A stretch of DNA of 64,000 bases from Gerris lacustris (Eukaryota > Arthropoda > Insecta > Hemiptera > Gerridae): positions 118,118,979-118,182,978 of the forward strand of contig OX578276.1 in assembly GCA_951217055.1 (NCBI GenBank), in the 5' to 3' direction. Position numbers and translations under genes: made by a program. The notes under the pieces were generated by a model. That model was not told the origin of the DNA. It made no database searches and saw nothing but the letters and a program-made list of their open reading frames with translations. Each line of letters begins with the position of its first letter. Position 1 is the stretch's first letter. Of this stretch, positions 45,701 to 57,700 are shown in pieces.

Positions 45701-48700
45701 ATTTTTCCTTGTACATGACCACAATTTTCAAATGGAAAGAACAATTTATGTTTGGGATTTTTAATTAACCCTGTTGTGTTATCTTAAGTAATCTAAATAT
45801 GTGGGCATTTATGTGTTCTTTGTTTAATTCACAAATTATATTTTTTTCTATAGATTTATTGAAACATAACAACAGATAAAACATACTTCTTATTAGATTT
45901 CTGTGTTAAATGTTTTGTTCACTACACTTACACTTTTTGACCCTTTAAAATAAAATAAAATAAATGTTTTATTTTTAAAAAAAATACAAAATATTTAAAC
46001 TTTGGTATCATTTTTATAATTTAAATAAATTATTATTAGTACACTTTTCAACTTTCTTAATGTGACTTTTTGCACAAATAATAATTTTATAAAGAAAATG
46101 TTTGTTCTTCCATTTCCTCACTGTTACTCTACTTATTTTAATTTTTTTAATATATAAATATATATTTTTTTATTTTAATTATAATAGCAGCAAATAATAT
46201 TTGTGCATTTAATATTACTCTATTGATTTTTCCATTGTGAGACTCTAATCTTAGTTTCTTAAAAATAGTTTGTTTTTGTTGTTTTACTTTTTTTCTCAAT
46301 ATTAACCACAAGTGCTCTTAATGTGTTCTACTATCCCCCTCCTCTGTTCTTTTGCTTATTTATGTATTAATATAAAGTTTTAGTTTTCCTTTTTCTTGGG
46401 CATTTTTTATGTCGGTCGTTTTTAACAAAAAATAATTTTAAAATAGTATTGTAAATAATTAAATTTTATTAAATATTCTTAGATTGACATTAAAGTGCTC
46501 ATGTATTTGTTGTTAGTATATCCGGTTGATGTTTTGGTGTTGTTTTTTTTCTCTTTTTTTCTTCATGTTGTATTTGTCTTGTGTTCCAGAATCATGCCGA
46601 GGTACCATCTTGCTATTTTTAATCCTCCTTTCTTATTTACAATATTTTTATTATTTTTCTCTCTCTCTCTCGCTGATTTGATTTCTTTTTACATTTTTCT
46701 TTTTCTAATCTGATATGTTATATGCATGTACTTTTTGCAGATTATTAAAAAATAATATGAGGAATTATTTATATGTCTTTTGGTCAGATGCAGACAAAGC
46801 AGATTCAGATTTCATTTTTAAAAGTTTAAATTTTGAGTTTAACCTGTTAAGTTGGAATATTCCCTTCTAAGTTTTTATAATTGAATACTAAATAGTAGGG
46901 ACTATTGAGAGATATGTCTTGTATGACTGGTTTTTATCCTTCTAAGGTGATAAGAGGTTTGCAAAGGAGTTACTTTGAAACCATACATGGAAGACATGTC
47001 ACTCAGAATTTTCTGGTATTTTAAACAAATATGAAGTCTGACAGTTTGCTTCCCCTACTTGAAGCATTTTCTGAAGTGTTGAGCATTGTACCATCACAGA
47101 GATAACATTATCTCTAAGGAACAACAAGCTGAAATGGTGTTTTAATTCAATTTGTTGTTACATTGATTTTTGGTTCTTTAAACATCTTTTCATACTAATT
47201 ATCTCGATTTAAGTTTTAATATTTTTTTATTTTTTGGCCATATCTTTTTCCAATTATAGTAGAAGCAGCTGCTATATGATTAAAAATGCTAAATGAGTTG
47301 GTTGTTGGTTAATCATAGAATTTAATAAAAAATTTAAAGTATATTTAAAGTAAAAATATTAAATTTGTTTAATATTAATCCTGTCAATATTATTAGTGAC
47401 AAGTACTTAAGGTTCCTCAGATCAAGCATTGCTTATTATTTTTATTAATAACACATTCTTGTTACTCTAGAATAAGCTGAAATGATAAAGTTAGCCTCCT
47501 AGTTATGATGGGTGTCGGTCCTTATATTAGTTGTAGAGAGTACAGTAGAACCTCGATTAACTGTCAAGCAAGGGACCGGAACTGTGATGGTTAATCGAAA
47601 TGCCGGTTAAGCGAGGAAGGGGTGAATTATTGGGCTAATCGTGACATGTTATTTTTATTTTGACTTGAGGCGAAAGATTTTGTCAAATCACGAGTTAAAA
47701 CATCTTGGCTTTTTTGAGGCAACATCAGGCACTTTTTGAACTAACTAATAGTGCCTACATGTTCTCACGCCGGGAGGACTGGGGGTAGCAGAAACACGTG
47801 TTGAAAAAAGGGTTCGGTTCAGCAGGTCTGCCTGACCGTTAATCAAGAAAGATGGTGAATTGAGAGACGGATAATCAAGTTTCTACTGTAATTGAAAATA
47901 TTTTGAATGTTAGTTTAAAATTACCTCCTCTTATACATATAATCCACATTTGTTGCTGCACCTACAAAATCCGGCATTTGTTTTTACTTCTATTTTACAG
48001 GGGAGACAATAACAGCTTTTTTGCTTCCAACAGAGCTGTATCAAACAATGGCTTTTTGCTGTTCTTTCATATTATTTATTGTTAGTAAATAAGAAGTGAG
48101 AAAATTTTTAAAAAATCAGCTTTTTGATGATTCAGAAGGAAGTTAATGTAGTGACATTCTGTCAAATCAATGAAAATTACTTCACATGTTGGGTTTTGTA
48201 AGAGCAGCAAAACTATATGTTTTATCTAAATAAAATTAATTTTCCATCTAATGTGGCACTGCAAGTGAAAAGGAAGAGCAAATAATTAATTATAGATATA
48301 CATAAAAAAAAAAACCCTGCACAAGTAAGGTTTTGTAACCATGTATTATTTTTTAAGGCTTGGGAATTTTTTCATGGTTTTGAAAAAAAAATTTAATTGA
48401 TTTTTATATTGTTCTGGAATTATAACGATGTTTTACCTATATGTGAACCAAGAAACTTGGCAGCTGCTAGTTATCTCCTAGCTTTTGATTTAGTTTCTGC
48501 TTAATTTTTTTAGTCGTTTGATCCAATCTATAGGTCTTTACCCACCACAAGGAAAAGGTAGTCCTTTATTATGCATTTTTGCTTTCTATGAGCAGCTATC
48601 TTGGCTAGTTTTATTTGAAAAAAAAAAGGCTTTTTAATATTTTTCTATTATTAATCAAGCGGTGTTAGGAAAGTGAAAATAAACTTTAATGTACAGTTAT

Positions 48701-51700
48701 ATTTATAAATAGTATGCTCAACAGTGAGTTTATGAGCTTTTTTAATAATAGCTTTTTATTGATTTACTAGTACAAATTGTTTCAGCTGAAAATAATAAAT
48801 TATATCATCATGATAAATAAATATTTAATTAATTATTTTTATTTATCATGATAAATAATATTTTTAAAGGTGAGTTTTGGGGGTGCTCTTAAATATTGTT
48901 AGTGGCGTAACTAAGGGGGTGCTAGACCATTTTGACTGAATAGTCCCCAATATAATATATATTAATCTTTTGAATTGGTAATTAGTAAGGACTCTGGAAG
49001 GAGGTACCTGCTATTTTTTTTTTTTATTTATTGTACAACCTTAGATGTAATAACTAGAGTTCGGATCAATATGCACTTAAAAACCTCAATATATGCATTT
49101 CAAAAGTGCGAAATATGCACATATGCACTTATCCCAAATATATGAAGTTATTCCTAATATATGTAATCGAATATGCACTAATTTCTAATAGATACAGTCC
49201 ATAGGCAGCTTTATATTTTTAATAGTGCTATGCAATTCTTGAGGGTCTAAAAATTCCCAAAAACTTGACATTTGAAGGTTAGATAGGAGAATACACAAGA
49301 ATAAGCACCAAAAATAGAATTATTGACTATAACTTGAAGAAATTATGAAGCTATATTTAAATATTATACACATTTTCAAAATATTAACATGAGTTTGTTT
49401 GCACTACTAATATTTTTTCTAAATTTTAATTTTGAAATTACGTCTGAGGTCGGAAAGAACTATTTTTAAATGAGAAAATGTTCTCTCAGCGTCTCATAAC
49501 ACTACAGGAATGTATTTCAATGCAGCTATATTAGTTCGTTTCAGATCTATATTATCTTCGCACTCTGCCCCTTCTAGGATTTGGGCGACATTCTCTACAA
49601 TGGTCTAGCTTGAATTATGTTGGAGAACTTCTTCCTTTTTCCTTAAGTCCCTCGAGGAGGACTACAGCCTTTGTAAGCTCTAAACCGTTTAGAGTTGATA
49701 ACTCCAGTTTTCAATGATAACTCTAATCCTTAAAAAAATATGCACCTTTGTTGAAATTTCTATTTCTATACAGGTATTTATGTGAAAATTCCGAAAATAT
49801 GCAATAATATGCACTTACTGGAAATATGCAAAAATGCCCGAAATTTGCAAAATATGCATTTTAAATTTGAATTTAAAGTTGCCTAATAGCTTCCATACAT
49901 TATAATTCGTAAATAAAAATCACTTGGAGCAATAAAAAAATGATATGCAAAATCCGAACTCTAGTAATAACCATGGGCATCAATGTTGTATTAAAATGGG
50001 GATTTAGGCCCTACTAATGGCTGGATTTGTTTTAATGATTAGAAAGGCCATTTTTGCTAAAGGAATGGCAGGAACTAAAATTGCTATAAAAAAAACTGTT
50101 GGTGCAACTTAGAAAATTGGACCTCTCTTAGTTTTTAGACTTTAAAATAGTCTAAAAAAACCTTTTTAGTTAGGGCTTCTTAGGCAACTTTAAAAAGGTT
50201 TGGAACCATTCTTTTTTATTTTTTTTTTCTGCAGTTAGCTTATTAACCAGCTTCAAAAGTTTGAGTTTACTTATCCTTCTCTTAAAAATTTTCTCCTTGT
50301 CAGTTCCATTTTTACCTGTATAATTGGTTTAGAAAATAAATATATCTTTGCATGTTTTTTTTATTATTTTCAGTTGGTAAAGGGGAAACTATTTTTGTCA
50401 ACTTGGTAAAAATCTAATTATTTTTTAGCCTGTCCCTATTAAATATCCATTTTACTCTTCATTAAAGTAATCTGTCACAGTATTTGTTGTTAAAGGTTTT
50501 CACCTTTAGTAAATCAAATAGTGTGTGGTAACGCAAAAACAGGAAGGTGTTTTCAATTAAGTTTTAAGAAGAATCAATTTTTTTTTCTTTGAATTATGTA
50601 GTACATTATCGTTTTAACTTAGAACCCAATGTATATATGTATATAATCTGTGCACTCAATAATTTTAATAATCGGTGGTGCAACGGACTTTGTCAGGCTA
50701 GGACCTACCAGATAGTGAATTACTACTATTGTAGAGATGGATGGCTCTGGGTAAGCATGTGGACCCTATCAATTCTATTATATTTGCTTTAATTATGTAG
50801 ATTTTTTAAAAAATAAACACAACTAAATTCAAGATTTATTATTTATTCATCTCTAAATCTCGGAAATCTTAAATATCAGAATAGCCTAAATTCAAAGAGT
50901 GTTTCCTGTCATCATTTAGACGTCCACTGTAGAAGGTTCTTTATCCTCTGTGTACATTATTATGTAATTTTTGAGGTTATATCTTCAGAACCATTTAGTC
51001 TAGAACCTTTATATTTCTAAATTCTTAAATAAATAAATATATTTATTTCCACCATCATAACAGTAATACATAAAAATAATATACATCAATTAATGGTGCA
51101 TTGGTGGGCTCTCAATAGGTGCCAAATCACCTAGAGCGAGAGCCCCGACATCATCATGAGCCCGACACTTATCATGTCATAAACATTTTCAATAAAAAAA
51201 TTAATGGGAAAATTGAAGGGGAGAGTAAAAAGAAGAGTGATTAAATCCAGCCCGAGTCATTCTTACTTGAAAGTTTACATACACTTCTATCATTAGTTAC
51301 CCACTCTCCACAAGAGTTCAGTGGAAACTGAACGTAGACCATAAAAAGTTGTACATAACCCACACAGCTGGCAAGTACCTCCTAGAATAAAACTGCTTCT
51401 TCTCAGTCTTTCAGTTTTTCTCATTTTTTTCTTCTATCTCAGTCATTACTGCAATCCATTTTGAGTGCATTCTGCATACTATACTTGACTGATTTTAAAA
51501 TATTTTTCCATTACACTGTCCTCACATCAACATATCTATTTCGGGACTTTTTTCACCTGATAATTGCATTATCTAGAAGACAAAGTGGTTGTCTCTTTGG
51601 CGTTATGTAATGAATAAAAGAGAGAAACACTGTAGAAAGTCATTAATGTGTGCATACAACAATGAATCCTAGAATTACAAACAGTAGTAACTATCACTAA

Positions 51701-54700
51701 ACCTAAGTACACTTAAATTTCCTGGGGCCCCCATATTCTAGTTATGCCACTGATTCTTTACAAATTTGTAATATTTTTTCTATTTTCAACTTATTTCGTA
51801 CTGAAATCTGAATCTGAATTTAATTCTGCTTTCAAGTACTTTTTTTGCATGCTCAAAAAAAGGAAAATGATAGCTTTAAAAATTATTTGAATTTGATTAC
51901 TGAAATAATTTTTAATTCTGCTTTTCTTTTTTTTAATTTACCACATTTCCTTGCCATTTTGATAATTTTGCACTTTTTTCTAGTGAAATATTTCTTTTTA
52001 TCACTGCCAAATATGAGTGTTTGAAAATTACACTATTCCTCCTGTTTTGCTTGTAGCGTTTACTTTAATATCCTACTTTTAAATAACTAGTTAATTTAGT
52101 ATACTTTTTTACTATTTTAATAATAGTTCTTTTTTGTATTGGTCTTTAAGGTCGGATAGATTTAGTTTCACTTAATATTGTTAATATTTTTTATACATAT
52201 ATAAATTAGGAAAAAATTATATTGTAAAATATGTAATTTTTTTTAATTTAAAAAGTCTGTTACACTGTAATTCATTAAATCAGTCAAAATATTTATACAC
52301 ATTTTTGCACTTACTAGGTATCTATGTATGAGATATTTGATGGAATTGACTTAGACAATTTTTTCTTTATCTGTTGCCCAGAATATAAGGACTGATCTGG
52401 GTTTGGATCTTAAAATTTAGTGTAAAACTTAATTGCACATTTTTATTTTACTTTTTTTTACAAAATAATAATAATATCATTACAAAAAGTAAGTTTCCTT
52501 TGGGGTATTTTGAGCAAATCTCACACTTTTAGTGAATGAGTATGATCTCTTAGATTGTCTTATTGCATGAAATGAATGAATGATATCCTTTGAGTTTTCA
52601 CAATACATTTACTAAATCAAAATATTATGAAGTAATCAAAATTTAAGTTTAATTTTATTTACGTTTCTACTTTTTAAAATTACATTTAACTGTTTCAATT
52701 TATTTAATCTGTGATACATATTATTACTAAAACATTGATTATTTAAAGCCTTATAATTTAAATTAAATAATTGACATGAGGTAAAACTGCATCCTCTTCT
52801 CTTCTAACTGATGGAGGAATTCTGTTTGAAATTAATGGCAATAAACATAATCCACAAGGTGGCCTGGCACACCCTCTCCCCACCAGCAAGCTAAATTGCT
52901 GAACTCTCATACTACCAAAAAACTAGTATAATTAAAACAAATGTATCTCGGACTTTTAAGTATGCAACTTGGAAGATATTTGACAAACAGGAAGAAAGTT
53001 TGTTGGAAGAAGTTGAGTTGGTGGAAGAGGTGAAAAAGGCAGAGATGATAACTGAGATAATGACGGAGGATTCAAGGTTCCCAAGAAAGGCTGTGGAGGA
53101 AGGGGAGCCGTGAGGAAGAAGGCAGATCCCCTTGGTGGACTCCATCAAATACTCCCTGTTGGAGAGAGAGTGCTCTTTGGGACAAGTTGCTCAGTTGGAT
53201 CATGGCTTATCCTTATTTTACACCTCTACATTATCTGGTAGAAGTGGGTAGGATTAAAAAGAATAAGAAACCCTTTTAACAAAGATTGAGTTTCATTACC
53301 TGCATAAGACCAAGTATTAGTGCTTCCAGTTAGCAATTGGTTGTAAGGTCTGCTGTTTAATTTGACTGTGAACAAAAGAACGAATTCATCGAATGCTTGA
53401 AGAAATAGATTAGGTTATGAAAGAAATATGTCTTCATATTCGCAAGCTCCCTACCCCAATTTTTTTTCCTTATATCTATAGTTGTGTTATTTCTTTGTAA
53501 ATATGACTGTAATTATCTACATAAAATATGAAGGAAATAATTATTGGGAACTTAGGAGATTTATATACTATCTAGGAGAATGAAGTGTATTCATTATTTT
53601 CATAAATCACCTTTAATTTTTAATTTGGTTATGCCTGTCCCAGAGACTGTTTTAATTTCTGGCAATACTCCTTGCAGATGTTCTTCAGGATCTTATTACA
53701 ATAGAAGAATACCTGTATACACAACATCATGTTTAAAGATTAGTTTTCTATAATGTAACTAAACATTTTGGTGTGCCCTCTTTCCAAGAATTGCTGAATA
53801 ATGAAAGCCTCAAAGAAGGAAATGAGAGCTATTATTACACTTAGATAATCTAATGGGTATTTTTAAATACATTCTGAGGTTTACTTGGTGAGTGGCTGCT
53901 ATAAGGTTAATTAGTATTAATTTATATTGTTATAAAGTGTGTTATGTATTATCCAAGGTCAAAGGAAAGCTGTAATCGCTTAAATTTATTGTTGATAAAT
54001 AGGAATATTTTAATAATTTTAATTTATTCATGTATTTAAAAAACTAAAATTTTCGCAAAATATGAATATAGCATATTTCAATAGCATATAGCATTTTTTT
54101 AATATGAGAATAGTGACATTTATTAAAATATATTATTTAGTAATGTTTATTCTAACTTTTACATTTCCAATGGCCCAATTAATTCCTAACACATTTGTTA
54201 ATTTTTTAAAATGGTTCTCTTAAACTTTTAACTTAACTCATTGAAGCCATGTAATGTAATGATTTTAATTAATTTAACTCAAATTATTCCATACAAGATT
54301 CTATTTTTTTTTTTTTTTTTTTTTTTTAATAACTAATTTAAATTTTTGCATCTTTAATTTTAATTTAGCAAAATTTTTAAGTGGCGATATCTTTGCTTAA
54401 ACTAAAACATGTCTTATATCAACTTAAATTTATTTTGAATTATGTTGTCTCAATCAAGAGATGTTGATTTGTTAGTTTTGTGATATAAATCAATATGAAA
54501 TTGACTGCTGCTGCAATTAGAGTTTCATATTCTGACCACTAGTAACAATCTATTAAGGTTGGAAACAAAAAAAGAAGATAAGACATGTTAATTGACTATT
54601 TATTTATCTACTCTAAAATAATGCAAAATGTTTTTTTTAATCTAACTTGCCATATTAATTGAAGCGAGCGTAGTGAGCTTCCTACATACAACAAAATATG

Positions 54701-57700
54701 CTCCTTGTCTGTGTGTGTGTCTGAAACGAACGATGATAACTTGAATAAAAGTTGACCGATTTTGATGAAATTTAGCTCACATGTTCATTTTAACAATGCC
54801 TAGGACCAGTTCTTTGGACAACGTTGTCTGCCCAAGTGTTTGCGAGCATCACTCACGTAAACATGCGCTTCAAATTAAAATTGGAATTTTAGGACGGGAA
54901 AAATATTCGAATTATCTATTTGACGAGACAAACATTTTTTTAAAATACAATTTTTTAGTAAAACTAACAGCGACACTGCTATGAAGTGTTAAAGATCGCT
55001 AAAACTATTAAAGCTGAGCACCTGGCGACCACCTGACGAGCACCTGTCGACCGCCTTCCTGACGGCAGCTGTTGACCTAAACGTTTAACCCTTTAACGCA
55101 CGCCTGAAAAACCTAGGTTTCCCTAGTTGCATGGTGGTCGATATTTTAACCACCCCCCTATAAATAAAACAAAAATACGGAGAAAGCTGCTGCGTGTTTG
55201 ATGGGTTTTAGAAAAGCAAGAAATATCGATATATTGGGTCGATTATAACGTGACATGCGCAGAAAACATCAAAATGACAGAAGTGGTCGATATATCAACC
55301 ACCATTCTCTGCTTTCTAACGCTTTTGTCTTCAAGTTGTGTTGTGTTCAAGTTTACTTTTTTGTTTTATCTGTGTTGTTTTCATTTTTTCCTCACAAAAC
55401 TCTGGTAAGTACTTATATATACTTTATATTTATTATAAATATTGTTTTCTTAAACAAAATATCAATTATTATTTATGAAATCACGAAATTTAGTAGTGTA
55501 AACAATGTTAGCGTGGGTATGGCCAGCTCAGTTTTTTCTACTTTGTGGCTTTGTTACTTAATATATTCACATGGAATTTTGTATAAATACTCATTAAGGT
55601 TTGTTAATTGCATAAGTTGTACTATATGAGTTATATTTATTAGGGCTCGGGAGTTATTTACGTTTCTTTGGAGTGCTTATACGGGCAACAGGTTGTGTCG
55701 CTTCCCTGATTGCACGGTGGTTAGTATATTGACCACCCCCTAGTTTTTTTCACCTTGTGATAATATTGTTTATTATTATAGTTTTTAGAGTCAGAAGAGA
55801 TAATTAAATATACTGATTGTTATGAAGTATATGTTCATTATACCTACACCTACAGTACAGTGTGTACCTACTAAAAGCTATTGTGTTTTAGTACTTGTGT
55901 GTGTGCCAACTTTTTTTATTTCTTGAAACCCACATGTTATATTATTATATATTTCTTTTATTTCAGAAAGCTATGGCAGAGAAAAAAATTGTAGTCAATA
56001 TAGATTGGCTTCAAGGTGGTAAATCCCTTGAGGAAGTTGAAGCCCTGTTTGCTGTTTCAGCTGAGCAGGGAGAGGACTCCTTTGAAGAAGGAGATAGTGA
56101 TGCTGAAGATGGAAATATTTTTATCAAGAGTAGTAGTTCCTGTAAGTAATTATTTAATATTTTTTCTATGATGGGTATACTTTTGTTTGTTTTTAAGTCA
56201 AGAGCTAAATTCAAAAATTATTATTATTAATTTTTTTCCAGGTGGTGGAATTTCTACGAGAAGTTCTTCTGCCGAGTCCGCCGATCTGGACAGTTCAGGT
56301 CCTTCCACTGGCTTATCTAGTGGAGATGAGAAAAGCGAAATGGATGAAGCGATGGATGAGGAGCCTCTTGTTCCTGTGATCGATTCTCCTGTTAGACCCT
56401 CATCACCTGCAATGGATATGAATCTCCCGCCTCTGGTTTACCACGATCCTAGTGATGCAGATGACGAGGATGAGGAGTTTCACCCTCCCAATTGGCAACG
56501 GAGAGGTCGGGGTCTGTCCAGGAGATACCGGAGCTTCAAGTGGAGTCAGCCAACAGGAGTCAGGGAGAATGTTGAGTTAGACGTTGCTTCACCCCTGTCG
56601 GTTTTTTTACAAGTTTTTTCATTAAATATTATTAATAATATAGTAGAGGAAAGCAATAGGTATGCCCAACAAAGAGGCATAACCCTGAATTTAAGTGAAA
56701 ATGAATTTTTATGTTTTTTGGGGATATTAGTGCTAATGGGTTTTCACAGTTTGCCCCAGATACGACTTTATTGGTCAACTAAACCTAATTTTAGAACTGA
56801 CAGAGTTGCCTCAGCTATGAGTTTAAGGCGGTTTCTTTTAATACTGCGTAATATACATATTAATAATAATGCTACTCAAGGTAAAAGAGGCACACCAAAT
56901 TTTGACCGATTGCATAAAGTGAGGCCAATGATGGAGGTCTTAAATAATAATTTCAAGAAAGTTTTTTATCCATACAGGCAGCTTTCTATTGATGAGAGTA
57001 TGGTTGCTTTCAAAGGAAGATCTAGCCTCAAGCAATATATGCCCATGAAACCTGTAAAGAGGGGCTTCAAGGTTTGGGCAATCTGTTGCAGCGTCACTGG
57101 CTTTATGCTTGGCTTCGAGGTTTATGAAGGGAAAGGAGTGACACCTGGACAGTCTCTTGGTGAGAGTGTAGTCTTAAGACTTTCAGAATTTGTTCAGGGA
57201 TTAGGTTATGTACTATTTTTTGACAGATTTTTTTCATCAATCCCGCTAGTCAAAAAACTTCTTGATAAAAATTTATTTTCATGTGGCACAATTATGGCCA
57301 ATCGGAGGTTTTTGCCAACTAATCTTTTGACTGATAAAGAGTTGAAGTATAGTGAGAGTGACAGTCGTAGTTCTGCTGACGTTCACATTAGTAAATGGAA
57401 AGACAGGGGAACTAGAAGTGTTATAGTAGTTTCTTCCCAATGGAATCCCCAACGAAAACTCCAGGTTGAAAGGACTAATAAAACTGGGAACAAGGAAACT
57501 GTTCCTTGTCCTTTACCAATAGTCCAATACAACAAATACATGGGCGGAGTGGATTTGTTTGACCAATTAATGTCATACTACTCCATCTCCTGGAAGTCGA
57601 AAAGATGGTGGCTCAAGCTTTTTTATTATTTTATTGATGCTAGTATTACAAATAGTTTTATTTTATACAAACATACTAATAAAAATCTGAGTTTAAAAAA

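Noticed and set aside
52912..53148. 78-residue minus frame rich in Ser/Thr and hydrophobic residues
   Set aside because: The plus strand is purine-rich here, which alone opens this frame. No homology recognised.
55255..55629. 124-residue plus frame upstream of the transposase
   Set aside because: It covers the probable 5' untranslated exon and first intron of the transposase; its membrane-like content reflects T-rich DNA.
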